Shown here in pieces: positions 24,599 through 33,743 of a stretch of 64,000 nt of DNA; the stretch's first letter is position 1, and each line of letters begins with the position of its first letter. The notes below the pieces were generated by a model. It worked only from the letters and a program-made list of their open reading frames with translations. It did no database searches and was not told the origin of the DNA. The DNA lies in assembly GCA_015075375.1 (NCBI GenBank), contig JABTUM010000001.1, positions 987,201-1,051,200 on the forward strand, read 5' to 3'. The position numbers and the translations under genes were made by a program. The stretch is from Planctomycetota bacterium (lineage in GTDB: Bacteria > Planctomycetota > SZUA-567 > H5-PLA8).

Positions 24599-27052
24599 TT
24601 ATTTGCCGAGGTCTTCGGGGCGGAGCTGCATGTCCTTACGAGCGTGCTGGCCGATCTGCACCTCGGGCGGCTTGCCGGAAATGAGCGTCACCCGAATGTC
24701 GCCGCGGCGGAGGTTGATCCAGTCGGCATCGCCGGCGGACTTGTCTTTGGCGGAGCGATGGAGTTCGGCCAGGACGAACCCGGCGGCGACATGTTCTCCA
24801 TTGCGGACGAGCTGTTCTTCGCCGTTGGGGTTCTGGAGCACGGCCGCGACGGGTTTGCCGTCGGCGGTGAGGACCTCGATCACTTTGTAACTCTTGACGA
24901 TCTCGAGCTGGTATTTGAAGACTTCCTTGTCGTACTGCGGCCAGCGGGTGGTCTTGTCGTCGGGCAGGCTCTCCAGGACCAGCGTGTCTTCTTCGCCTTT
25001 GAGCAGCCGCGCGGCGGCAAGCATGGTGAGGAGTTCGTTGATGTCGGGCTGCGCGCCGCGCAAGGCCGGGGGCAGCGCGTCGGGCGTCTTGGCGCCGCGC
25101 GCGGCGTCGAGGATCGCGGGCACGGCTTCCTTGTATTCGAGGCGCGTGAGCGCTACGACGGCGGCTTGCCGGACCTGCGAGCTGGCATCGCGGAGCGCTT
25201 CGACCAGTTGCGACGCGTACTCGCGCCGGCGCAGGGAGCCGATCACGTTGGCGGCCATCTGGCGCTCGAAGACGCCGCCTTCGCGCAGCGCGCGGCCCAG
25301 GAAAGGTACGCCTTCGTCGCTGCCGAGCAGACCCATGCCGATGGCGGCACGGCGGCGCTGGCGTTCGTCGCCGCTGCCGAGCCGCCCGTGCAGCAGCGGG
25401 AGGGCGCGCGCGGGGCCGGCTTGGGGCAGCATGAAGAGCGCGGTGGTCCAGACCTCCTCGAAGGGTGAATCCAGCGCCGTGACGATGAAGCCGACCGTGT
25501 CGGGGCCGCCGAGCGCCACGATGCCGTACATGCCCAGGACCTGGATCTGCGGCAGGGGATGGCTCATGCAGCGGATCAGGTACTCGCGCCCTGCGCTTTC
25601 GCCCAAGCGCGCCAGCGAGACGGCGGCGTTGGCCTGTACGACTTCGACTTCGTCTTTGGATTGCAGGAGCGCCTTGAGCGGATCGACGGCGCGGCGGTCG
25701 CCCAGCCAGCCGAGGGCTTCGCAATACGCGGCGCGGACGGGAAAATTGCGCTCGGTTTCGAGGCGTTTGAGCATGCCGCGGGCGGCGGCTTCGACGCGCA
25801 ACTGCCCCAGCGAACGAGCGGCGGCCACGCGAGTATTCGGTTCGGTGGAGTCGAGCGCCGCTTCCAGAGCGGCGGCCGTCTCGGGATGCGCGGGCGGCAG
25901 ATTGCCCAGCACGCCGGCGGCCAGCGCGATCAGAAGGCCGTTCGTCTTGAGTTCGCGGACGAGGTGCGGGACGGCTTCGGTGCGCTGGCGAGCGGAGGCG
26001 TAGCGGAAGGCCCACTCACGTTCGACCATATCCTTGGCGGTCAAGCCGCGGCGGTAGCGTTCTTCGTACGCCGCTTCGAACTCGGCTTCCGTGCGCGGCG
26101 GAAGGCGCTGAGGCACGCTGGCCACACCGTTCAAGGCCGGGGTGCTCGTATCATCCTCGGGGAGCGTCGCAACGGCGCCCGCGGCCGTTTCTTTAGGCGG
26201 CGCGGTCTCCTCGAGTTCGATCACCTTGGCCTTGTTATCGCCGGTCTTCTCGCGGGCTTTTTCCTGCGCGCGCGCTTCTTCCTCGGCCTGCAGGCGCATC
26301 ATCTCGCCCTGGACTCGGCGCAGCAGCGAGTCCTTGCTCGAAGTTTCCGAGGCCTGCGAACTGGGTTTGCTGAGCGCCACGCCGGACGCCGCCGCGCCGC
26401 CGACTTCGAGGGTCGGGACACTGCCGGGCTTGTCGCTGCCGAAGAGCTTTTCCCAGAAGCCGCGCCGCTTTTCGGGCGGCACGATGGGCTCGTTGGTGGG
26501 CAGGATGCGCATCCCGTCCTTGCCGGGCGCGGCAATCTGGTACAGGTTGTCGCCGCTTTTCTTCAGCGATCCTTTGCCGGGATTGGGGAACTCGAAGATC
26601 TTCGCGCCTTCGGGCGCTTCCTCCAAGGCGAGAGGCTCTTTGACGTACTCGCCTTTCTTGATCTTCTCGCGCGCTTTCGGATCCAGGTCCATCTTGACGA
26701 CCTTGACCCGGTCGTTGGTGGGGATGGCCAGGAATGGGGAGCGCACGCCGCTTTCGTTCTCGTCTTCCTTCTTCTTTGCGGCTTTCTCTTCGTCCTTCTT
26801 TTTCTGCTCGTCTTCCTTCTCGCGCTTCTCGAGCGCTTTCTTCTGAGCTTCTTGGAATTGCGCGCGGACTTTTTGCTGGTGCTCCTCGGTGGTGACGTTT
26901 TCTTCGGGGCCGCGGGGCAGGAAGGGGCTGACGTATTTCTCGCGCGAAGGCGCTTCGCCAGCGGAGGAGAGATTGGCGGCGAACAACACCGCGGCCAAGC
27001 ACGCCCAGCGGGCGTTCGTCGAAAAGCCGAGCGTGCGAAGACTTGCGCTCAC
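24599..27052 (-). CDS. Exported HEAT-repeat protein
   Basis: A large (817-residue) protein starting at GTG 27052, 5 bases after AGGAG and 2 bases after the aroDE stop. A signal peptide (ARWACLAAVLFAANLSSAG) is followed by a Lys/Glu-rich, probably coiled or disordered region (about 55-120), low-complexity linkers, and then from about residue 340 a long array of HEAT repeats (ALDSTEPNTRVAAARSLGQL, LLQSKDEVEVVQANAAVSLA, ALRDASSQVRQAAVVALTRL). HEAT arrays form protein-binding solenoids; here in the periplasm or on the envelope. The last about 110 residues form a separate beta-containing tail. Function unknown. It may be cotranscribed with aroDE, although a functional link is not obvious. Confidence 0.72.
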   Translation of the reverse strand: MSASLRTLGFSTNARWACLAAVLFAANLSSAGEAPSREKYVSPFLPRGPEENVTTEEHQQKVRAQFQEAQKKALEKREKEDEQKKKDEEKAAKKKEDENESGVRSPFLAIPTNDRVKVVKMDLDPKAREKIKKGEYVKEPLALEEAPEGAKIFEFPNPGKGSLKKSGDNLYQIAAPGKDGMRILPTNEPIVPPEKRRGFWEKLFGSDKPGSVPTLEVGGAAASGVALSKPSSQASETSSKDSLLRRVQGEMMRLQAEEEARAQEKAREKTGDNKAKVIELEETAPPKETAAGAVATLPEDDTSTPALNGVASVPQRLPPRTEAEFEAAYEERYRRGLTAKDMVEREWAFRYASARQRTEAVPHLVRELKTNGLLIALAAGVLGNLPPAHPETAAALEAALDSTEPNTRVAAARSLGQLRVEAAARGMLKRLETERNFPVRAAYCEALGWLGDRRAVDPLKALLQSKDEVEVVQANAAVSLARLGESAGREYLIRCMSHPLPQIQVLGMYGIVALGGPDTVGFIVTALDSPFEEVWTTALFMLPQAGPARALPLLHGRLGSGDERQRRRAAIGMGLLGSDEGVPFLGRALREGGVFERQMAANVIGSLRRREYASQLVEALRDASSQVRQAAVVALTRLEYKEAVPAILDAARGAKTPDALPPALRGAQPDINELLTMLAAARLLKGEEDTLVLESLPDDKTTRWPQYDKEVFKYQLEIVKSYKVIEVLTADGKPVAAVLQNPNGEEQLVRNGEHVAAGFVLAELHRSAKDKSAGDADWINLRRGDIRVTLISGKPPEVQIGQHARKDMQLRPEDLGK

Positions 27053-27054
27053 CG

Positions 27055-28626
27055 TTACTCCTGTTTGCGCGCCGCCAGCGCCTCGCGCACCGCCGCTTCC
27101 ATGACGTCGAGCGGCGCGGGCCGTCCGGTGTAGAGCGCGAACTGCAACGCGCCCTGCCCGACGAACATGCCCAACCCGCCCAGCGTCTTGCGGCCCTGCC
27201 GTTCCGCGTACTGCAAGACTTGAGTGCGGAACGGATTGTACACCGTATCGAAGATCAAGTCAGCCCTGCAGACCTGTGCTTCCGTCAACGGAGAAGCGTC
27301 CACGTGCGGGTGCATGCCCAGCGGTGTGGTGTTGATCGCCACGTCGACATGGAAATCCGCCCGATCCAGGTCCTCCTTTGAGACGCATGCGCCCTGCACC
27401 GCGGCAGCCAGTTCCTGGGCTTTCTCAGCGGAACGGTTCAAGATTCGGACTTCGGCCCCGCGTTCGTGAACGGCATAAGCCAACGCTCGTGCGGCCCCGC
27501 CAGCGCCCAGCAAAAGCACCTTGCGGCCTCGCAGGGTGCCTTTCCCGCCCAAGGCGGCTTCCAGGCTGTCTGCGGCCGCTGGCGCATCGGTATTGGTTCC
27601 GTACCAGCCGTTGGGGCGGCGGACGAGGGTATTCACGGCACCGATGGAAATGGCCAGCGGATCGAGTTCGGCGCAGCCGGGCATCACGGCCTGCTTATGC
27701 GGGATGGTTACGGAGACCCCTTCCAGGCCCAGCGGCTCGGCGAAGGTTTGGAGAAAGGCGAGTGGATCGCCGTCAACGCGGAAGGGCAGGTATACGGCAT
27801 CCAGACCGGCGGCTTGAAGAGCGGCGTTGTGCATGCGGGGCGAGAGCGAATGGCCGATGGGGTTGCCGATGACACCGTAGAGCCGCGTGGCCGAGGTCAG
27901 CGCGCCGAAGCGATATAGCTCGTGAAGCTCCCGCCAAGTCGGTTGGCCCGGTGCGGTGCCCGGCGCGCCGGCGCCGCGAGCAAAAGTAAAAGGCGCGGGC
28001 CGCGGAAAGCGCGGACCGAGGACGCGGGTCCAGAGGCCGGCTTCGCCCATACCCAGCGCCAAGAGCGGCGGCTTGCCGGGGCGGTCTTCGCGGAGCAATT
28101 CCAACAAGGCCGCGCTCTCGAGGATCGTCGCGGGCGTGACGGCGAGTTTGACGACGTCCGCGCCGACGGCTTCGGCGTCCTCGCGGAAGTCGCGCAAGCG
28201 CGAGCGCGGCGGGACGCGTTCGAAATCGTGGTAACTGACCACCAGCCGTGTAGATCCGGCGGCGCGCGCGTCTTGCAAGACCTTCCAAATTTCCGGCGCA
28301 CGCTGAATCGTGTGGAGTTCCAGGTCCACGAACGCCGCGCCGCGTCGAGCGGCCCGTTCGAGATACTTGCCGCGCTCGGCGTCGGAGACCTCCGGCCGTG
28401 CGCCGCCTTCCTCCACGCTGCGGTAGGTCACCACCAGCTTCCCGGGGCCGAAGCGATTTAAGACGGCGTCCAGAGCTTCCGGCGTGAGGTCGGCGTAACG
28501 ATCGAGGCGCAACTCGATCAGAAAGGCACCCGGCGGGCGGGCGGCCAAGTCCGCGAACTCGGCATCGGACACGAGGGCGGCCACCGAGTCATGGTGGGAG
28601 GCGACGCAGATGGACGGGTGGTTCAT
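27055..28626 (-). CDS. aroDE: Bifunctional 3-dehydroquinate dehydratase (type I) / shikimate dehydrogenase
   Basis: A 523-residue fusion that carries out consecutive shikimate-pathway steps: 3-dehydroquinate to 3-dehydroshikimate, then NADPH-dependent reduction to shikimate. ATG 28626 (MNHPSICVASHH) is preferred over an upstream in-frame start at 28704. The N-terminal type I dehydratase has IELRLD (Glu38), SYHDFE (His133) and DVVKLAVTP (Schiff-base Lys160). The C-terminal dehydrogenase begins about residue 247 with YGVIGNPIGHSLSPRMHN and shows SVTIPHK, GAVNTLV, GTNTDA and a Rossmann GAGGAARAL. Fused AroDE proteins are known in plants, Chlamydiae and some other bacteria. The HEAT-repeat gene follows two bases later. 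Confidence 0.95.
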   Translation of the reverse strand: MNHPSICVASHHDSVAALVSDAEFADLAARPPGAFLIELRLDRYADLTPEALDAVLNRFGPGKLVVTYRSVEEGGARPEVSDAERGKYLERAARRGAAFVDLELHTIQRAPEIWKVLQDARAAGSTRLVVSYHDFERVPPRSRLRDFREDAEAVGADVVKLAVTPATILESAALLELLREDRPGKPPLLALGMGEAGLWTRVLGPRFPRPAPFTFARGAGAPGTAPGQPTWRELHELYRFGALTSATRLYGVIGNPIGHSLSPRMHNAALQAAGLDAVYLPFRVDGDPLAFLQTFAEPLGLEGVSVTIPHKQAVMPGCAELDPLAISIGAVNTLVRRPNGWYGTNTDAPAAADSLEAALGGKGTLRGRKVLLLGAGGAARALAYAVHERGAEVRILNRSAEKAQELAAAVQGACVSKEDLDRADFHVDVAINTTPLGMHPHVDASPLTEAQVCRADLIFDTVYNPFRTQVLQYAERQGRKTLGGLGMFVGQGALQFALYTGRPAPLDVMEAAVREALAARKQE

Positions 28627-28836
28627 GCGGTGAATTGTAGCGTAAGGCTTGCCTTCCACTAGCGCCTGTAAGCGGAAGGCATCAGGCACAAGCACCACGG
28701 GCATCCATGGGGCTTTTTGAAGGACGACGGCCCCGACGCATCCACCTTTAGCATCCCGAAGGTACGCGTTCTCGCAATCCGGCTTGTGAGCCCCTACCTT
28801 TTAGTTACCTTGGTGCCCATGATGGCTGGTTCCTCA

Positions 28837-30630
28837 ATGAACCGCGCGGTACTTCACGGCGGCGTGCTGATCGCATTCGCGTTGCTGGGGTCGTGCGGGT
28901 GGGCACACGGCGAAGCCGACCCGCAAACGCCGGTAGCGCCGTCGCCGGCCGATGCCGTGGCGCGTCTGCTGGCGCGGGCCGAAGAGCCGCCCCTCTTTAC
29001 GATCGTCTTGCCGGACCTGCACCGCCTGCCCAGCCGCTTGGCCCAATCGCACTTGGGTCATTTCGTGCTCGATCCGAATTACGATCAGGGCCGCGCCCTC
29101 CTGCTCCAGAAACTCAACGAGGCCAGCGGGACGGACCTGGAAGCGTTGTGGACCAATCTGCGCGCTCATATCGAAGGTCCGGTGGCGCTGGTGCTTTCGC
29201 GCGCCGCGCCGCTAAACGAAGGCGATATCCCGGGCTTTAAGCTGCGCTTGCTGGCCAGCGTGCCGGACGCGGCTTCGATCGAAGCGGTGCAGGCGGCGTG
29301 GCCGCGCCTGCCGCCGCAGTCGGGCCATCTGCTCTCCTTATTGCGTCCTCAACTGTATGCGCGCGAGGCGCTCTCGGCGGAAGCCGCGCCGCCGGAATGG
29401 GCGGTCCGGATTGCACGCGCTCCGGGGTTGGCGCGCGTGCAAGCGCGCCCGCGCGCGCTCAACGCCGCCCTGCGCGAGTGGGCCACGGTGCTTCCCGAAA
29501 CGGAACGCTCGGGCTGGATGGAGGCCATTCAAGCCACGGCGGCCTTGGAGTTCGAGACGCTTACGCTCGATCTGCGCACCGAAGGCGGGCAGTTCGAAGA
29601 GCGCCTGGAACTGGAGCCACTGGCGGAAGGCGGGCGGACGCTCACTCGGCTGTTGCGCGGAATGGCGGCCAAACCGCGACCGTGGACGAGCCTGACGTCC
29701 GCGCTGCCCGGCCGCCAGGCGCTGGCGCTGCTCTTTCAACTCGAGCCCGAAAAGCTTTCCGACGAACTGCCGTATCTATTGCAAGCGCTGGAGCGGACCG
29801 TGCGCGGGCGGAAATGGATGCGCACGCAAGGCAATTCGCCCGATGCCCGGGATCCGGAACGCTTTGCGTTTCTGACCACGGGTTTGTCGGGCATTGTGGG
29901 CTTGACCGCTCAACCTTCGGTAACGGGTAAAGTCGATGTGGTGCTGGCCGCGGCGAGCAAAGACCGCGACGTGGAGGCGCATCGCTTGCGGCTGCTGAAG
30001 GGCCTCGAAGCGCTCGACGCGAACTTCCTGACGCTGCACCAGGCCGCGCGGATCGGGACGCACGCGCCGCTGGCCGCGCAGTTCAAAGGGCCGGATCTGC
30101 TGCCGGCGCCGGTGATCGGGTTGAGCGAAGGCTGGCTTTGGCTATGTTCGACCACCGGGGCGTACGGCGTACTGACGCAAGCCTTCGCGAGCGGCAAGAC
30201 GCTGGCGCAGGATCCCCCGCCCTTCCCCGCGCCGCGCGAGGATGGTTCCTATTTTGCGCGCCCCGAAGCCAGCGCGCTGCGTATGAGCATCAACCTCGAG
30301 ATGCTCGCGCCGCTGGGCTACACCTCCTGGCTGCTCTCGAAGGACGGGCCGACGATCGGGGACTGGAAAGTGCCCGGCGAACTGCTGCCGCAGCCGGGGC
30401 TCTTCGCCAACCGCATGGGCCGGCTGGAAACGGATCTCTGGACCGAAGACGGCACGGTCCGCGGCTACGGGCGCGGACCGGTTCCGCTGGGCGCGGTGCT
30501 GACGCTGGCGCTGGTCGGCGAGACGGGGCGGATCGTGGAGATCCTGCAACGGCCGCCGGGCACGGTGCTGGAAGAGTTGAAGGCGCTGACCCAACCGGCG
30601 GGCGGCGCGAAGCCGGAGCCGCGGCCATGA
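28837..30630 (+). CDS. Secreted protein of unknown function (597 residues)
   Basis: A predicted exported protein. ATG 28837 gives a clean signal peptide (MNRAVLHGGVLIAFALLGS ending near WAHG-E); ATG 28819 is an alternative, and neither has a strong ribosome site. The mature protein alternates helices and strands, with repeated phrases like ALREWATVLPETERSGWMEA and LALLFQLEPEKLSDELPYLLQ, and no cysteine pairs or catalytic motif. I do not recognise the family. Its stop overlaps the start of the RDD lipoprotein gene (ATGA at 30627-30630), so the two are probably made together and may form an envelope complex. Confidence 0.55.
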   Translation: MNRAVLHGGVLIAFALLGSCGWAHGEADPQTPVAPSPADAVARLLARAEEPPLFTIVLPDLHRLPSRLAQSHLGHFVLDPNYDQGRALLLQKLNEASGTDLEALWTNLRAHIEGPVALVLSRAAPLNEGDIPGFKLRLLASVPDAASIEAVQAAWPRLPPQSGHLLSLLRPQLYAREALSAEAAPPEWAVRIARAPGLARVQARPRALNAALREWATVLPETERSGWMEAIQATAALEFETLTLDLRTEGGQFEERLELEPLAEGGRTLTRLLRGMAAKPRPWTSLTSALPGRQALALLFQLEPEKLSDELPYLLQALERTVRGRKWMRTQGNSPDARDPERFAFLTTGLSGIVGLTAQPSVTGKVDVVLAAASKDRDVEAHRLRLLKGLEALDANFLTLHQAARIGTHAPLAAQFKGPDLLPAPVIGLSEGWLWLCSTTGAYGVLTQAFASGKTLAQDPPPFPAPREDGSYFARPEASALRMSINLEMLAPLGYTSWLLSKDGPTIGDWKVPGELLPQPGLFANRMGRLETDLWTEDGTVRGYGRGPVPLGAVLTLALVGETGRIVEILQRPPGTVLEELKALTQPAGGAKPEPRP

Positions 30631-32372
30631 AACGCGCGACAGCGATTTGGGCCGCGTGCCTGCTGCCCCTGCTGCTTTCCGGCTGCGGCGAGGACGTAAA
30701 CCGCTACCGGCTGCTGGTGGCCGAACGCGTTGCGGGAAAGACCTACTTGCTGGTGGAATACGAACCGCTTTCGCAAGGCAGCGGGCAGAGCTACTTCGCG
30801 GTCTACACGCCCCGCGGCGGCGATCCGGCATCGTGGCAGTTGGCGCTCGAAGACCGCAACGGTCCCGTCTTCGGCACCTTCGTTTACCGAGACCCGCAGG
30901 GCGTCGAGCAACTGGGCCTGCTGCATCCGACGCAGGCGAACTTTTACACCTTCGGCGACGGCGATCCGCAGGTGGTCTCACGCAACATCCCGTTCAAGTG
31001 GTGGGCCGAGACGGGCGCGCAACTGAGCGAGCAGGTGTTCCTTTTCGGCGGCGATTTCGCGGCGCGCAAGGTGGTGGACGGGAAGCTGATCGGCCGGCTG
31101 GCGGTCGCGGCCTTCGACGGCGGCGAGATCAAGGAATTGGAACTTCCCGGGAGCCCGCCGATCCAGAACCTGCACTTTTGGCTGCGCGCGGTGCCTCACG
31201 GCGAAAAAATCCACGTCTTCTGGCGCGAAGCAGAAGTGTTCGGCACGCTCGATTTCGAGCCGCCGGTGCGCTTCGTCGGGCCGCTGCGCGAAGCCGTTTT
31301 CGATGGCGCGGCATTCGAAGACCACGTGCGCGAGTACGAACTGCCGCAGGGGTATACGACAGTCTGGAGCGACGGTGGGCGCATCCGCGCGGCGGTGCAG
31401 CCGGTGAGCCGCGAGTTCGGTCAGTCGCCGCCGCCGCGGCTCTTCACGCTGGACGGCGCGGGCGGGGTCGAAGAACGGCCGCTCTCGTTTCCGGCCGAAG
31501 AGGCGAAGCTGCGCTTCAAGTACTTCCTGGTGGAGCGGCTGCCGGGCTACGAAGAGGATTTGCTGGTGCGTTCGAACTCGCAGCAGATCCAGCTCTGGCG
31601 CGCGACGCCCGAGGGCTGGCAAGCCAGCGGACCGCTGGCCGGGCTTCCGGTCTACGGGGTCGAGCGCGTGCTGCTGGGCCTGCTGGCGTGCTGCGTGGCG
31701 ACGGTGGCGGCGGGACTGGGGCTGGCGTGGCGCCGGCGGCGCCAACTGCAATACCTCGTCGAGAAGCTGAAGCCCAGCGATGTGCTGGCTCCGCTTTCGC
31801 TGCGCTTGAGCGCGCACATGGTCGACTTGGCGGCGGTGGTGCTGGCGACCGAACTCGTCACGCGCCTGGCCGACATGGAAGCGCCGCGCTGGTCGGAGAT
31901 TCTGCTGAGCCTTCAGGTGCTCCCGCCGTTCTTCGTGCTGTACGTCGTCTACTTGGCGCTGGCCGAATGGCTGACGGGCAGTTCGCTGGGCAAATGGCTG
32001 CTGGGCCTGCGGGTGGTGACCGACCGCGGCGAGCGTCCGGGGCTGTACGCGGCGTTCGTACGTAATCTGGTGGGCTACTACGAGCGGCATCCGCTGCTGG
32101 CGCCGTTCGCGGCGTTGCCGACGATCGTGCTCACGCCGAAGCACCAGCGCCTGGGCGATCTGCTGGCGCATACGCTGGTGGTGCAGAAATCCGCGATGGA
32201 CCGCTACAGATCCGAGCGCGAATCGGAACTCGCCCGCGTCTCGAAGCCGCCTGACGGGGCGGAGGCCGAAGACCCGCGCCGCGATCCGCCGCGCGACAGC
32301 GGCCGGATGGAGAAGCCCCAGGCGCAGCCGCTGGAACCGCCCTCGCCCCAGGATCCGGACGACCGGGTATGA
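30627..32372 (+). CDS. RDD-domain lipoprotein
   Basis: A 581-residue envelope protein coupled to its upstream gene by an ATGA overlap. The N-terminus has a lipobox (LLLSGC, lipidated Cys20). Residues about 25-350 are soluble and periplasmic. A membrane helix at about 350-370 (VLLGLLACCVATVAAGLGLAW) is followed by an RDD domain (about 385-530) with LSLRLSAHMVDLAAVVLATE, TGSSLGKWLLGLRVVTD, FVRNLVGYYE and HQRLGDLLAHTLVV. The tail of about 50 residues is Pro/Glu-rich and disordered. RDD domains occur in poorly understood membrane proteins, some linked to ion transport. The combination of a lipidated periplasmic domain with RDD is unusual. Confidence 0.75.
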   Translation: MKRATAIWAACLLPLLLSGCGEDVNRYRLLVAERVAGKTYLLVEYEPLSQGSGQSYFAVYTPRGGDPASWQLALEDRNGPVFGTFVYRDPQGVEQLGLLHPTQANFYTFGDGDPQVVSRNIPFKWWAETGAQLSEQVFLFGGDFAARKVVDGKLIGRLAVAAFDGGEIKELELPGSPPIQNLHFWLRAVPHGEKIHVFWREAEVFGTLDFEPPVRFVGPLREAVFDGAAFEDHVREYELPQGYTTVWSDGGRIRAAVQPVSREFGQSPPPRLFTLDGAGGVEERPLSFPAEEAKLRFKYFLVERLPGYEEDLLVRSNSQQIQLWRATPEGWQASGPLAGLPVYGVERVLLGLLACCVATVAAGLGLAWRRRRQLQYLVEKLKPSDVLAPLSLRLSAHMVDLAAVVLATELVTRLADMEAPRWSEILLSLQVLPPFFVLYVVYLALAEWLTGSSLGKWLLGLRVVTDRGERPGLYAAFVRNLVGYYERHPLLAPFAALPTIVLTPKHQRLGDLLAHTLVVQKSAMDRYRSERESELARVSKPPDGAEAEDPRRDPPRDSGRMEKPQAQPLEPPSPQDPDDRV

Positions 32373-32983
32373 AGCCGGATCGCCCGGAGTCCGTGAAGCT
32401 GGTGCTGGCTTCGGCCAGCGCGCGGCGGCGCGCGATCCTCGCCGATGCGGGGTTTGCGTTCGTTTCCCGCGATCCCGGTACGGTCGAGGACGCGGTGACC
32501 GCGGCGGCGACGCCCGAGGCCTTGGCGCTGGAGAAAGCCCGCGTGAAAGCGCGCGCGGTCGCCGCCGCAATGGGCGAGCCGGCGGTGGTGATCGGCGCGG
32601 ATACGCTGGTCGCACTGGACGACGAGGTGCTGGGAAAGCCGGTGGACCGCGCGGACGCCGAGCGTATCCTGAAGCGGCTCTCAGGCACGCGGCATCGAGT
32701 CATCACGGGGCTTTGCCTCTGGCCGTGCGCGGTTCAGGCCGCGCCGGTATTGGAGGCCGTGCAAACGTGGGTCACGATGCGCGCGATGAGCGCGTCCGAA
32801 ATCCGGGCGTACGTGGATTCGGGCGAGGCGGACGACAAGGCGGGCGCCTACGCGATTCAGGAGACCGGCGACCGCTTCGTCAGCGCGGTGGACGGCAGCT
32901 TCCTGAACGTGGTGGGCTTTCCGCTGGAGCGCTTCCGGGAACTGCTTCCGGCGGCACTCGCCAAGTGGGGCTTCGTGGCGTAA
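32369..32983 (+). CDS. maf: Maf-family nucleoside triphosphate pyrophosphatase
   Basis: A 204-residue house-cleaning NTPase that hydrolyses non-canonical nucleotides (dTTP/UTP or modified bases) to the monophosphate and pyrophosphate. Motifs are in order: LVLASASARRRAIL at the N-terminus, VIGADTLVALDDEVLGKP, LKRLSGTRHRVITGL, DKAGAYAIQ and DRFVSAVDGSFLNVVGFPLE. The GTRHRVITGL and KAGAYAIQ segments define the Maf active site. The start overlaps the RDD gene stop by ATGA, making it the third gene of a coupled operon. The exact subfamily (YhdE or YceF type) is not settled by sequence alone. Confidence 0.93.
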   Translation: MKPDRPESVKLVLASASARRRAILADAGFAFVSRDPGTVEDAVTAAATPEALALEKARVKARAVAAAMGEPAVVIGADTLVALDDEVLGKPVDRADAERILKRLSGTRHRVITGLCLWPCAVQAAPVLEAVQTWVTMRAMSASEIRAYVDSGEADDKAGAYAIQETGDRFVSAVDGSFLNVVGFPLERFRELLPAALAKWGFVA

Positions 32984-33043
32984 AAGAGTCGCTTCCCCAA
33001 CGGGCCGGGCGCCCGGGATGAAGCATTCGAAGGGATCTCGACG

Positions 33044-33721
33044 ATGGCTCAAGACGGTGCGGCCGCAGCCGGCGTACTGCCCGGCGAACGGCGCGAACAG
33101 GCGATGCGGCGCGGCGCGCGGGCGCTGTACCTGACGGCCTTCGCTTCGGGCGCGGTGCTGATGGGCCTGCAGATTGCCGGCTCGCGGATTCTCGCGCCGC
33201 GCTTCGGAACGGCGATTTACGTCTGGGGCAGCCTGATCGGCCTGACGCTGGTGGCGATGGCGCTGGGCTACTGGCTGGGCGGCAAGCTGGCGGACAAAAA
33301 ACCGCGCTATCCCGTGCTGGCGGCGATCCTGATCGCGGCGGGCCTGTACGTGGCGCTGGTGATCTTCCCGCTGGGCACGCCGATCTGCAACGCGATCGCC
33401 GCCGCGATGCCAGCCTCCCCGTACGCTCCCCTGCTGGCGGCCACCGCGATATTTTTCGTGCCCTGTTTCCTGATGGCGATGACCAGCCCCTTCACGCTGC
33501 GCCTGCTGACGACGTCGCTGGCCGGCTTGGGCGGCGTGACGGGCCGGCTGTATGCGTTCTCGACGTTCGGTTCGATCTTCGGGACGCTGGTGACGACCTT
33601 CGCGCTGATTCCGAATGTTCGCGTCTCGCTTTCGCTGGGCGTGCTGGGTCTGGTGCTGGTCGTCGCGTGCGTCGCGGGGCTGGCGATGTTCAAGAGCGCG
33701 CCGGACGCGCAGGCCGCTTGA
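33044..33721 (+). CDS. Membrane half of a spermidine-synthase-like protein
   Basis: A 225-residue multi-pass membrane protein that corresponds to only the N-terminal membrane domain of the fused protein encoded next (33744). Shared landmarks are GAVLMGLQIAGSRILAPRFG (against GAALMGIEIAGSRILAPSFG), VWGSLIGLTLVAMALGYWLGG, and GRLYAFSTFGSIFGTLVTTF. About six membrane helices are predicted. No methyltransferase/aminopropyltransferase domain follows; the frame stops cleanly at TGA 33719-33721, 22 bases before the next gene, which has its own GAGGAAA site. It may pair with the full-length paralogue or form the membrane subunit of a complex. Confidence 0.68.
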   Translation: MAQDGAAAAGVLPGERREQAMRRGARALYLTAFASGAVLMGLQIAGSRILAPRFGTAIYVWGSLIGLTLVAMALGYWLGGKLADKKPRYPVLAAILIAAGLYVALVIFPLGTPICNAIAAAMPASPYAPLLAATAIFFVPCFLMAMTSPFTLRLLTTSLAGLGGVTGRLYAFSTFGSIFGTLVTTFALIPNVRVSLSLGVLGLVLVVACVAGLAMFKSAPDAQAA

Positions 33722-33743
33722 CACGGAACGATTGAGGAAAGCC

